Below are positions 1 through 7,830 of a stretch of 14,416 nucleotides of DNA, piece by piece (position 1 is the stretch's first letter; every line of letters begins with the position of its first letter). Made by a program: the position numbers and the translations under genes. The DNA comes from a bacterium (GTDB taxonomy: Bacteria > Desulfobacterota > DSWW01). Location: NCBI GenBank assembly GCA_030609865.1, contig JAUWSZ010000010.1:1-14416 (forward strand). The letters are read 5' to 3'. The notes under the pieces were generated by a model that saw only the letters and a program-made list of their open reading frames with translations, searched no databases and was not told the origin of the DNA.

Positions 1-450
1 ACGGGATGCAGGACGTGCGAGGTGGCATGCTCTCTCAGGAACGAGGGTGTCTGCAATCCGGCCCTGTCGAGGATCGGTATCGTGAAATGGGAGGAGATGG
101 GCATCGACGTGCCGATGGTGTGCCAGCAGTGTGAGAACCCGCCGTGTCTGTCCGTGTGCCCGATGGAGGCCGGATACCGGGATGAGGAGACGGGTGCCCT
201 GATCATCGATTATGACCTGTGTATCGGCTGTCGATCGTGCGTGACGGCCTGCCCCTTCGGTGCCCTTGTCGTCCATCCTCATACCGGCAAGGTGATGCGG
301 TGCAACCTCTGCGACGGGGACCCGACCTGCGTGAAGTACTGCGAGACAAAGGCTCTCCAGTTCATCGTTCCGTCCAAGCTGACCTATCCGAAGAAGAGGG
401 CAAGTGCCTCGCGATTGTCTGAGCTGCTTGCAAAAATCGAGCTTGAATGA
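1..450 (+). CDS. 4Fe-4S ferredoxin-type electron-transfer subunit of aldehyde oxidoreductase (AorA/DmsB-like), 5' end cut by window
   Basis: The reading frame is open from base 1, so the start lies upstream of the window. The visible 149 residues carry 16 cysteines: TGCRTCEVAC with one Cys further on, CQQCENPPCLSVC, CIGCRSCVTAC and CNLCDGDPTCVKYC. This is the four-cluster [4Fe-4S] pattern of DmsB/HycB-like subunits. The first CxxCxxCxxxC motif probably begins with a Cys just outside the window, so only a short N-terminus is likely missing. The stop is 14 bases before the AOR start and the two are surely co-transcribed. In the AorABC enzyme of Aromatoleum the small Fe-S subunit passes electrons between the tungsten subunit and a flavin subunit; the same role is inferred here. 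It is cytoplasmic, with no signal peptide visible in the part seen. The iron-sulfur call is firm; the AorA assignment rests on context. Confidence 0.9.
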   Translation, partial: TGCRTCEVACSLRNEGVCNPALSRIGIVKWEEMGIDVPMVCQQCENPPCLSVCPMEAGYRDEETGALIIDYDLCIGCRSCVTACPFGALVVHPHTGKVMRCNLCDGDPTCVKYCETKALQFIVPSKLTYPKKRASASRLSELLAKIELE

Positions 451-464
451 GAGGAGGATCCATC

Positions 465-2423
465 ATGTTCGGATGGGCTGGGAATGTAGTCCGAGTGGAT
501 TTGACGGAGGGCAAGATTCACAAGGAGCCTCTCGACGAGGCCTTTGCGAGGAAGTGGTACGGGTGTCACGGTTTTCTCCAAAAGGTCGTCTTCGACGAGC
601 ACGACTTCAGCGAGCGGGATCCGATGAGCCCGAAAAACATCGTGGCCATCGCACCGGGCACGCTGACAGGGACCTTTACGCCGGGCTCTCAAAGGTTTGG
701 CGTCGCGGTCGGGCTGAGCCCTTCCTACGGAGGCTATCTGGACGGGTTCAGCGGGGGGCATTTCGGGCCGGAACTGAAGTATGCGGGCTACGACCTGATC
801 GTCTTCACAGGCAAGTCCCCAAAGCCTGTGTATCTGAGGATCGAGGACGACCTGGTCGAACTGAGGGACGCGAGTCACCTGTGGGGAAAGAAGGTCAGGG
901 AGACGTGCAGGCTCGTCAACCAGGAACTCGGCGACCCCCGCTACAAGACGCTCTTCATCGGCCCGTCAGGCGAGAATCGGGTTCATGGCGCCATGGCCGT
1001 TGCCGATCTCTTCCGCTGTCCGGCAGGGGGCTCGACCGGTGCGGTCATGGGTTCCAAGAACTTGAAGGGGTTGGTCGTCCTCGGGACCAAGGGCGTGAAG
1101 GTGGCGGATCCGCAAGCCTGCTTCGATGCCTTTGACCGAGTCTACGAGAAGAACCGTGCCATACCCCGTTTCAAGGTGTTTGCGGAAAAGGGATCGAAAT
1201 GGCTGATTGCACTCTCCGGGGTCCTGAACTGTCAGTACAACGTCCAGGCCAGAGAATTCGATTACACCAAGGTCAATGTGGACCGCTTTCTCGAGGATCT
1301 GGCCGAGGGGAACAAGGCCTGTCATATGTGTTTCCAGCACTGTGACCATTTCTGGAGGGTTAAATCCGGAAAGTATGCCGGGGAATTCGGCTGCGGGGGC
1401 GAGGCCGGGTCGATCATCCCGATGGGGCCGATGATCGGGAACGACGACTTTGGGTCGATCATGCACTTCGTGGCACTGATCTCGGACTTGGGTATGGACA
1501 GCATCACCCTGGGCTCCGTGCTGGCAACCGCCATGCACTGGTTTCAGGATGGCCTGTTGACCGAGAAACACACCGGCGGCCTCAAGCTCGAGTGGGGCGA
1601 TGTGGAGTTGATCGAGACATTGATCCACCAGGTCTGTTATCGGGAGGGCTTTGGAGAACTCCTGGCGGAAGGGGTGTTTGCCCTTGCCGAGAAGGTGGCC
1701 GGGTGGAACAACCTTCCCCTGGAGGAAGTGACGAAGTACATACGGGTCAACAAGAAGAAGCGAGAGGTGAGTGCCGACTTTCGAGGCCTCAAGGGCCTCG
1801 CCTTTTCAAAGGCCATCGACATCCGGGAGTGCGACATCCTGAACCTTGCGGACACCCTGATGGCGGAGGGGCCTGTGAACCAGGAGCGTTTCGAACTCCT
1901 GGGGGTGCCCACCGAGTTTGCGGAGAAGTTCGGGTTCTCCTACGTGGGCAACCCTGCCTTTTTCGATGACAAAGCAATGGTGAAGCACTACAACGACAAT
2001 CACTGTGCGGTCGCAAACAGTCTCGGGATCTGTCTTCGTTTTACGACCTGGGCGCAGATGCGCATGGGCCTGGAGGACATGGCCATGTGCGTCAAGGCTG
2101 TGACAGGGTTGGACACAACGTGGCAGGATCTCTTCGCCTTTGGCGAGAGGTGTCGGCAGATCGAAAAGGGTATCCTTCTCAGGCATGGCTTCCGGAAAGA
2201 GGACGACTATATGCCGGATCACTGGTACAATGTCCCTGTGGAAAGCGGCATGTTCGAAGGGGCCGTGATGGACAAGGATGATTTCACCCAGGAGTTGGAA
2301 AATCTCTACGAACTGCGAGGATGGGACAAGGAAGGCCTTCCAAGAAGAGATACGCTGGAAAAGTTGGACCTTGGAGAGGAAGCAAACCGACTGGAAGAGC
2401 AAGGACTCATCGCAAAGGGATAG
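465..2423 (+). CDS. aor: Tungsten-dependent aldehyde:ferredoxin oxidoreductase (AOR family)
   Basis: The protein has 652 residues, slightly longer than the ~605 of Pyrococcus AOR. The family oxidises aldehydes to carboxylic acids, or runs in reverse, with a tungsto-bispterin cofactor and a [4Fe-4S] cluster. The start MFGWAGNVVRVDLT is typical of AORs. Other family landmarks are GPSGENRVHGAMAVADLF and GAVMGSKNLKGLVVLG. The cluster ligands appear as C286-x2-C289-x3-C293 with the distant C523 in NSLGICLRF. I chose ATG 465 rather than the in-frame ATG 447 because GAGAGGAGG lies just before 465 and the family N-terminus begins there. One oddity is RCPAGGSTGAVMGSKNLK, where many AORs have a GRGG-like stretch before GAVMGSK, so it may be a diverged subfamily with an unusual substrate. 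It follows the Fe-S subunit by 14 bases. The substrate cannot be read from the sequence. Confidence 0.95.
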   Translation: MFGWAGNVVRVDLTEGKIHKEPLDEAFARKWYGCHGFLQKVVFDEHDFSERDPMSPKNIVAIAPGTLTGTFTPGSQRFGVAVGLSPSYGGYLDGFSGGHFGPELKYAGYDLIVFTGKSPKPVYLRIEDDLVELRDASHLWGKKVRETCRLVNQELGDPRYKTLFIGPSGENRVHGAMAVADLFRCPAGGSTGAVMGSKNLKGLVVLGTKGVKVADPQACFDAFDRVYEKNRAIPRFKVFAEKGSKWLIALSGVLNCQYNVQAREFDYTKVNVDRFLEDLAEGNKACHMCFQHCDHFWRVKSGKYAGEFGCGGEAGSIIPMGPMIGNDDFGSIMHFVALISDLGMDSITLGSVLATAMHWFQDGLLTEKHTGGLKLEWGDVELIETLIHQVCYREGFGELLAEGVFALAEKVAGWNNLPLEEVTKYIRVNKKKREVSADFRGLKGLAFSKAIDIRECDILNLADTLMAEGPVNQERFELLGVPTEFAEKFGFSYVGNPAFFDDKAMVKHYNDNHCAVANSLGICLRFTTWAQMRMGLEDMAMCVKAVTGLDTTWQDLFAFGERCRQIEKGILLRHGFRKEDDYMPDHWYNVPVESGMFEGAVMDKDDFTQELENLYELRGWDKEGLPRRDTLEKLDLGEEANRLEEQGLIAKG

Positions 2424-2426
2424 ACG

Positions 2427-2873
2427 TTGGCACGTATAGAGCGGTCGGCCCGATTCAACGCACCCGTGAGCGAGGTATTCGACTTTATCTCGGACTTCCG
2501 GACGCTCAAGGAATACAATCCTTCCATCCTTAAAGTCACCCCTCTCACGCCGGGCCCGCCCCAAAAGGGCAGCCGTTTTGAGCTGACCATGTCAATGCTC
2601 GGGATGAACATCCGACCCGTCTTGACGATCACCGAATTTCGAAAGCACGAGTTGATTGTCACCCGCTTGGAAGCCTTTCTCCCTGCCGGGGAAAAGCGGG
2701 TCTTCCGGCCCGACGAAGGGGGGAGCACCCTCTTCTTCTTCACGATCGAATTTGCTGCCGGGTGGCCACTCGTGGGCCCGCTGGTGGATGTTGCCCTCGC
2801 AAAAGGATTTGCAGAACCGCAGGCGGACACGGAAATCCGGCTCCTAAAAAAACGGTTCGGATTCGACCGGTAG
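2427..2873 (+). CDS. SRPBCC-superfamily (START-like/polyketide cyclase-type) small protein
   Basis: The protein has 148 residues and begins MARIERSARFNAPVSEVFDF, the usual opening beta-strand and helix of the SRPBCC helix-grip fold (polyketide cyclase/dehydrase, CoqQ-like, SMU-type). It continues with SILKVTPLTPGPPQKGSRFE and an alternating strand pattern to the C-terminal helix, in which FAEPQADTEIRLLKKRF is seen. These proteins bind hydrophobic ligands in a cavity. No catalytic residue can be named. The start is TTG at 2427, three bases after the AOR stop, with AAGGGA upstream inside the AOR end, so translation is probably coupled to AOR. It may assist AOR function or lipid/quinone handling, but the sequence does not show which. 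Its end lies only four bases from the convergent PRPP-synthetase-like gene, with no obvious terminator between. Confidence 0.8.
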   Translation: MARIERSARFNAPVSEVFDFISDFRTLKEYNPSILKVTPLTPGPPQKGSRFELTMSMLGMNIRPVLTITEFRKHELIVTRLEAFLPAGEKRVFRPDEGGSTLFFFTIEFAAGWPLVGPLVDVALAKGFAEPQADTEIRLLKKRFGFDR

Positions 2874-2877
2874 GGTA

Positions 2878-3990
2878 TCAGGTGCCTGCGCGGTGCTTTT
2901 CGCAGTAGAGGTCGCGGATGTTCGTACTCCGTATCATCTCCTTGATCGTGTCTCCGCTGATGTCCCGCCGGATTGCTTCTCCGATGTAAGGCACGATCGA
3001 GATGATGGAAACCTTGCGCCGCATCTGTTTATCCGCCAGAACATCTTCTGCAAAATCAGGCCTTGAATCGGTCACCACGAGTTCGTCGAGATCTGATTCG
3101 GTCAGGGCCGTGCTGAAATCTCGGAGCAGTTTGCCCTCCCCGGAGACGGAGTCAAAGCCAAGGGCATGGGCGCAGAAGCCGATCACGTGGACCGCACCAG
3201 CCTGCTTGGCTGCGCGGGCCGCGTTGAACAGGGTCGATCCCGAGGCGAGGATGTCGTCCGGGATGGCCACGATCTTGCCCTCCACATCCCCGACGACGCC
3301 GAGCAACTCCTTCTTGTGAAGGGTCCGCCTATCCCGCTGCTGCATGGCAAAGGCCATCTGTCCGGTCCATCCCGACACATTTCTTCCGAACTCCTCTGCG
3401 CGCCGCACACCCCCCTCGTCCGGGGCCATGACAACGAAATTGTCGGGATCAGGGTCCAGAGAAATCCGTTTGCAGAGGGCCTCGAAACGGTTCGAGAAGT
3501 AGTCGGCCATCAAGGGAACCTCCTTCAGGTGGTCCACGGACCGAAAGAACCCCTCGATCTGCTCCGAGTGCAGTGTCATGGTGATGACATGATCCAAGCC
3601 GGCGGCCTCGAGCAGGTCGCCGACGAGACGGGCACTGATGCACTCGCGTCGCGCGTGGGACTTGTCCTGGCGCGCATACGGATAGTCCGGCATGACCAGG
3701 ACCGCGTGATGGGCCTTCCCGGTGCGTTTTACGGTGCTGATGATTTGAAAGACCTGCACGAGTTCATCGTTGGTGTTGAGGATGCTCCAAATGATATAGG
3801 CAAATTTCCCCCGCAGGTTCTGGTCGATTACTTGTTTGGTCTCTCCTCCCAGAATCCCCTTTCCCCGGAAGCGGATGAAGTCAACGGGCGTAATCTCCTT
3901 GTTGAGGTACTGGCTGATTTCCTTCGCCAAGGGATCGTCCTTCCTGCCGGGCAGGATGCAGAAATCAGCGTTTTTCTTCATGTTCATACC
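2878..3990 (-). CDS. prs: Divergent ribose-phosphate pyrophosphokinase (PRPP synthetase-like)
   Basis: The protein has about 370 residues, against ~315 for classical Prs. Family features, numbered from the GTG start, are NTNDELVQ, PYARQDKS at 104-111, TLHSEQIEGFF at 139-149 (classical DLHAxQIQGFF), VMAPDEGGVRRA around 189 (classical SPDxGGxxRA), VVGDVEGK, and the PRPP-binding loop PDDILASGSTL at 244-254. That loop is normally VDDxIDTGGTL, so the second acidic residue and the TGG are altered. The flexible loop reads MQQRDRR where classical enzymes have DKRR with a catalytic Lys. The enzyme would transfer pyrophosphate from ATP to ribose-5-phosphate, but the substitutions allow a changed substrate, lower activity or a regulatory role. 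Start: an in-frame ATG at 4002 abuts the GAGGAG ribosome site with no spacer, while GTG 3990 is 9 bases away and fits better. It is divergent from mtnA across an AT-rich promoter region. Confidence 0.85.
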   Translation of the reverse strand, partial: GMNMKKNADFCILPGRKDDPLAKEISQYLNKEITPVDFIRFRGKGILGGETKQVIDQNLRGKFAYIIWSILNTNDELVQVFQIISTVKRTGKAHHAVLVMPDYPYARQDKSHARRECISARLVGDLLEAAGLDHVITMTLHSEQIEGFFRSVDHLKEVPLMADYFSNRFEALCKRISLDPDPDNFVVMAPDEGGVRRAEEFGRNVSGWTGQMAFAMQQRDRRTLHKKELLGVVGDVEGKIVAIPDDILASGSTLFNAARAAKQAGAVHVIGFCAHALGFDSVSGEGKLLRDFSTALTESDLDELVVTDSRPDFAEDVLADKQMRRKVSIISIVPYIGEAIRRDISGDTIKEMIRSTNIRDLYCEKHRAGT

Positions 3991-4017
3991 CACGGTTGAC
4001 ATCTCCTCTTTTAGTAT

Positions 4018-4045
4018 ATTATATATATTATGACTAATTAGTCAA
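4018..4045 (-). promoter_or_regulatory. Predicted sigma70-type promoter of the prs-like gene
   Basis: On the - strand TTGACT (4045-4040) is followed by a 16-base spacer and TATAAT (4023-4018), a near-consensus -35/-10 pair. The transcript would begin around 4010, just before the GAGGAG ribosome site, giving a very short leader. The stretch 4009-4060 is far more AT-rich than anything else in the window. A + strand promoter for mtnA probably lies in the same gap, but I see no clear -35/-10 pair for it. Confidence 0.65.
4031..4044. promoter_or_regulatory. Perfect 14-bp palindrome, candidate operator
   Basis: TGACTAATTAGTCA is its own reverse complement. It sits between the divergent prs-like and mtnA genes and covers most of the -35 hexamer predicted for prs. 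This is the expected geometry for a dimeric repressor that would block one or both promoters. No regulator gene is present nearby, so the protein partner is unknown. Confidence 0.5.
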
Positions 4046-4099
4046 TCATAATAGATATTAATTTTCAGATTCCCGGAAACGGGTACCTCGGGGGCAATC

Positions 4100-5188
4100 A
4101 TGATCGATACGATACGGTGGAAAGAGGGTTGCGTGGAACTCATCGACCAGACGCTCCTCCCCGCGGAACTGGTCTACAAGGAATGCCGTGATGTGGAAGT
4201 GCTGGCCGAGGCGATCGAGAGCCTTCGCGTCCGGGGGGCGCCGGCCATCGGGATCGCAGCGGCCTTTGGGGTTGCACTCGGGGCTCACGAGATCCGGGAG
4301 AGCAACCGGAAGGCCTTCCTGCGCGAACTCGAGAAGAAGATCCAACGACTCGCAGCCACGCGCCCAACGGCGGTGAACCTGTTCTGGGCCCTCGATCGGA
4401 TGCGGGGAGTCATCGAGCAGTGCCCGGCAGAGAACGTGGAAGAACTCAAGAGTTGCCTCGTGGATGAGGCCCTGAAGATACAGGAAGAGGACAAGGCGAT
4501 TTGCCGGAAGATGGGGTCCAACGGTGCTGAGCTCTTGGAGGATGGGATGACCGTCCTGACCCATTGCAATGCCGGCGGATTGGCAACAGCGGATTATGGC
4601 ACCGCCCTTGGGGTGATCTACGCGGCCCAGGAGCAGGGAAAGAAGATTCGTGTGTTTGCCGATGAGACACGGCCACTCTTGCAGGGGGCGAGGCTGACCG
4701 CGTGGGAATTGATGAAGAACGGTATCGAGACGACGCTCATCTGTGACAACATGGCGGCCTGGGTGATGAGCAAGGGAATGGTGGACTGTGTCATCGTAGG
4801 CTCGGACCGAATCGCGAGCAACGGGGATGTGGCAAACAAGATCGGGACCTATGGCGTGGCGATTTCAGCGAAGGCGCACGGAATCCCTTTCTATGTGGTC
4901 GCCCCCTTCTCAACGATCGACATGAGGCTGGCCAGTGGCGAAGACATCCCGATCGAGGAACGAAAGTCCGAAGAGATCACCTCCCTGGCCGGGCGAAGGA
5001 TCGCTCCGGAGTCGGTCCGTGTATACAATCCTGCCTTCGACGTTACACCCCACCCCTATGTGACAGCCATCGTGTCTGAGATGGGGATTGCCAGGGATCC
5101 TTACTACGAGACGTTCAGCCAATGGGCCAGATCAGCATCCCTGGTTGAAAGTGCTCCTCTCCGGAAACCGACGCCGACACAAGCGTGA
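4100..5188 (+). CDS. mtnA: S-methyl-5-thioribose-1-phosphate isomerase (MtnA)
   Basis: The protein has 362 residues, full length for MtnA of the eIF2B-like isomerase family. It converts 5-methylthioribose-1-phosphate to 5-methylthioribulose-1-phosphate, and in some organisms also acts on 5-deoxyribose-1-phosphate. Signatures in order are VRGAPAIGIAAAFG (about 44-57), TRPTAVNLFWALDRM (88-101), LTHCNAGGLATADYGTALG (153-171) with the catalytic Cys156, ADETRPLLQGARLTAWEL, and VGSDRIASNGDVANKIGTYG (233-252) with the catalytic Asp236. The sequence ends with NPAFDVTPHPYVTAIVSE. These separate it from ribose-1,5-bisphosphate isomerases and eIF2B subunits. Start ATG 4100 follows a G-rich stretch at about 4090-4095. 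It is the first gene of a + strand cluster that ends in mtnP, the enzyme making its substrate. No mtnK-type kinase is present or needed when MtnP supplies the phosphorylated sugar. Confidence 0.95.
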   Translation: MIDTIRWKEGCVELIDQTLLPAELVYKECRDVEVLAEAIESLRVRGAPAIGIAAAFGVALGAHEIRESNRKAFLRELEKKIQRLAATRPTAVNLFWALDRMRGVIEQCPAENVEELKSCLVDEALKIQEEDKAICRKMGSNGAELLEDGMTVLTHCNAGGLATADYGTALGVIYAAQEQGKKIRVFADETRPLLQGARLTAWELMKNGIETTLICDNMAAWVMSKGMVDCVIVGSDRIASNGDVANKIGTYGVAISAKAHGIPFYVVAPFSTIDMRLASGEDIPIEERKSEEITSLAGRRIAPESVRVYNPAFDVTPHPYVTAIVSEMGIARDPYYETFSQWARSASLVESAPLRKPTPTQA

Positions 5189-5316
5189 CCGAATCTTCCC
5201 TGTTTGATAATACCCCTTTCCACCAGATGGAAGAGAGGCTTGCCCGGGAGATGAGGTTTGCGATAGGTTGAAGAGCGAGCGGTAGAAGTCGACTTTGCCG
5301 ATACGGAGGTTCTCCC

Positions 5317-5343
5317 AACATCTACGCAAAATACGCAGATGTT
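5317..5343 (+). repeat. Short inverted repeat upstream of the interrupted flavoprotein gene
   Basis: AACATCT (5317-5323) and AGATGTT (5337-5343) form a 7-bp perfect inverted repeat around a 13-base centre that itself contains TACGC twice. It lies in the 190-base gap between mtnA and the flavoprotein, 36 bases before the latter's ATG. It could be an operator or an mRNA hairpin; there is no T-run, so a terminator is unlikely. The rest of the gap (5189-5378) shows no convincing gene. Confidence 0.3.
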
Positions 5344-5378
5344 CCGATGAAAGACTCTCAGGTGATGGGTATTGCACG

Positions 5379-6632
5379 ATGAACCCGAAGGTTCTGATCC
5401 TTGGAGGAGGAATCGCTGGTTACAGCGCGGCCCAGGCCATCAAGAGAACGGACCACCATGCCCAGGTGACCGTGATCACCGAAGAGCCCGACCCGACGTA
5501 TTCTGCCTGCGTCTTCGCTGAGTACATTGCGGGCGAGATCCCCAGAGAACGGGTGTTCATCCAGGGGCAGGACCAGATTGCCCTCGCACCTTCGGAATGG
5601 ATGCTCGATCAGAAAATCACGGAAATTGATCCCGAGCAAAAGAGCCTCCTCACGGAAAGCGGTCAACCCTTGATGTTTGATCGGCTCATCCTGGCGACCG
5701 GGTCGAGAGCCGTTGTTCCGCGGCTGCCGGGGGTCCACAAGGAGGGCGTCACCTGTCTCAAGACATTGGGCGATGCAAACACGATTCTCCAGGCTTCGGG
5801 AAAGAGCGCTGTTGTCGTCGGTTCCGGGCCGGTCGGCCTCGAGCTTGCGGTTGCACTCCGCCAATGAGGGTGGGAAGTTGCTGTCATCGAACTGCTGGAC
5901 AACGTCCTTCCGAGGCTCTTCTTTCCGATGCACTCCCGTATGGTTCAATCCTTCTTGGAGGGGTGGGGTATCCGTGTTCTCGTAGGGGAACGCCTCCTCG
6001 AGATCGGAGGCGAGGAGCGTGTGGAGGCGGTGGTGACGGACAAGAGGACCCTTTCCTGTCAACTCGTCCTCCTCGGAATCGGTATGCAACCCGAGGTCAG
6101 GCTCGCTGCGAGTGCAGGGTTACGAATAGGAAACTCCGGAGGGATTGCCGTGGATCCAACCATGCGCACCAGCCATGAGGACATCTTTGCGTGCGGAGAC
6201 TGCATCGAGACGGTTGACAGGTTGAGCGGGATTCCGGGCCTGAACATGCTCTGGGGAAACGCAAAGATGCAAGGTGTGGTAGCCGGGTTGAACAGCCTCG
6301 GCCAGCGGAAGAAATACCCGGGTGCGCTGAACCTGACCACCTTGAAGTTGTACGACATGGTGGCGGCATCCGTTGGAGAGGTCAAAACCCCTGATGATTG
6401 TTATCAGGAGATCATCAAGGAACACGGAGAGAAGTCCTCGATCCGACTCGTGGTCAGGGAAGGGATCATCAAAGGGATTCAGACGGTAGGCCCCCAGGTG
6501 GACATGAGCGTCTTTCTCAACATGATGCTCTGTGGGGAGAAGCTCCACATCCTCCGGGATTCCAAGAACAAGCGTTTGCTCCTCGAGCAGAAACCCTGGC
6601 TGGTTCGTCTTCCCACGTATCTCAGGGAGTAG
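5379..6632 (+). pseudogene. FAD/NAD(P)-dependent oxidoreductase (NADH oxidase/AorC-like) interrupted by an in-frame TGA at 5865-5867
   Basis: The same reading frame encodes a complete ~417-residue pyridine-nucleotide disulfide oxidoreductase-like protein broken only by codon 163, TGA. Before it are the FAD dinucleotide motif LGGGIAGYSAAQA (8-20), Cys44 in YSACVFAEYIAG at the place of the single redox Cys of NADH oxidase/CoA-disulfide reductases, ATGSRAVVPRLPG, and the NAD motif GSGPVGLELAVALRQ (148-162). After it come GWEVAVIEL, the second half of the same Rossmann unit, then DIFACGDC (268-275), which holds the FAD-phosphate Asp274, and a C-terminal dimerisation domain. A CGA (Arg) to TGA change would explain the stop, and Arg or Lys is common there. 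Candidate explanations are a recent nonsense mutation, a sequencing error, or recoding. Start ATG 5379 gives the family N-terminus; an upstream in-frame ATG at 5295 does not. The protein resembles the flavin subunit AorC that couples AOR to NAD. Confidence 0.85.
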
Positions 6633-6678
6633 AACTCTGTCGAAGGAAAGACACACAGACCCTTTTGAACGGACCCGT

Positions 6679-7830
6679 TTGGAGCAGTTCGCCCCGAATT
6701 CACTCCTTGCAGAGCATTTCTCCAAACTCTCCGCAGAGAACAGGGAGAAGAGCCGCACCCCAGATGCGGGGGGCCACAATCTTGCGCATTTCCGAATGAT
6801 GAGCCGCGTCGTCTCACGTGCGCACGGATCTCTTTGCAGCAACGGGACGAAAGAATGCACAGCCGTCATCTTCGGTGCAAAAGAGTGCGCCGATGTGCCC
6901 CTGGAACTGCTGGTCGGAAACGGCTTCGTCTATCTGGTCGATGTAGACGTGGAGAGTCTTCGTGTGGCCAGAGACAAGATAGGCGATCCGTCCCTCCGGG
7001 ACAGGGTAGAGATCGTCCTGATGGATGCGTCCCTGTTCGAGAACACGCTGATCGACGAGGCCCAGTGCCTCCTGCGGCGAAACCCGAAGGACATCGACCG
7101 GGCATTCCAGTCTGTCGTTGCCTTGAACAGGCATGCTGCTACGGAGGATCCGGGTCTTTTTGCGGACACGCGGCTTCCCATCGAGAAGAACTCGGTGGGT
7201 TTCGTTGTGTCATCGATGACCCTTTCCCAGTTCATGATCGGGTATGTCCAACTCCTCGTGAAGATGTTCTTGGACCACTATGGCAGGGAAAGAACCCGGG
7301 AGTATTTCCTGTCCGAATCGCGGACCGGGGTTGGGTCGGATGGAAGCCACAGAGTCGACGAACTCCAGCATTCCACATTTTCTCTTGCGCGAAGGGCCAC
7401 AGCAAAACATGTCAGGGAACTCGGCCGGATCGTGAAACCGGGCGGAGTTGTCATCTTGTCGGATCACATCCTGCACGGTCGATGTGCCTTGATCAACGAG
7501 GACGAGGTGGAAGTGGACGTGCCTTCCCTGATCCCCTATTCCAAGAACCTGGAGGAAGACAAGATCCTGCGGTTTCGGGAGGATCGGAAGCGGCCGCTGT
7601 CGGCGGCTCTGCGCGTGGACAGGACCAAGCCCGATACGGTGTTTGTCGTGGAAGGGACCGATGCCCTGATGAGCATCCTCGAGCAGGATGGCGGGATGAA
7701 GATCTTGGATGAACAAGGATGGTGGTGGGTCACGGAGCGGGCGAAGGGGTTGGAGGAAGGAACCCCTGTTTGGAAAATCTCTTACGTGGAGGCTTTTACC
7801 CTCACCCCAAGAGAAGGAGGAAAGGCATGA
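6679..7830 (+). CDS. Class I SAM-dependent methyltransferase-like protein, function unknown
   Basis: From TTG 6679 the product has 383 residues. The Rossmann pattern of class I methyltransferases is visible: strand 1 TAVIFGAKECADVPLELL (about 61-78), the acidic strand-2 end YLVDVDVESLRVAR (85-98), RVEIVLMDASLF, a strand-4 region FVVSSMTLSQFM (from 175), and ELGRIVKPGGVVILSDH (247-263), the typical post-IV PGG turn. The classical GxGxG of motif I is replaced by FGAKECADVP, so SAM binding is likely but unproven. The start is uncertain: the open frame reaches back to ATG 6532 inside the preceding gene, CTG 6637 has GGGAG 8 bases upstream, and ATG 6796 is later. The stop overlaps the mtnP start as ATGA, which implies coupled translation and a role near MTA metabolism. 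No substrate can be given. Confidence 0.7.
   Translation: MEQFAPNSLLAEHFSKLSAENREKSRTPDAGGHNLAHFRMMSRVVSRAHGSLCSNGTKECTAVIFGAKECADVPLELLVGNGFVYLVDVDVESLRVARDKIGDPSLRDRVEIVLMDASLFENTLIDEAQCLLRRNPKDIDRAFQSVVALNRHAATEDPGLFADTRLPIEKNSVGFVVSSMTLSQFMIGYVQLLVKMFLDHYGRERTREYFLSESRTGVGSDGSHRVDELQHSTFSLARRATAKHVRELGRIVKPGGVVILSDHILHGRCALINEDEVEVDVPSLIPYSKNLEEDKILRFREDRKRPLSAALRVDRTKPDTVFVVEGTDALMSILEQDGGMKILDEQGWWWVTERAKGLEEGTPVWKISYVEAFTLTPREGGKA

Noticed and set aside
3166..3999. Long open frame on the + strand opposite the prs-like gene
   Set aside because: The - strand product matches Prs along its whole length; the + strand frame has no motif and no ribosome site.
5865..5905. Selenocysteine insertion signal after the in-frame TGA
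   Set aside because: Only a 4-bp AGTT/AACT pairing with a 10-base loop is visible, and the site is not one where a Cys or Sec is expected in this family.
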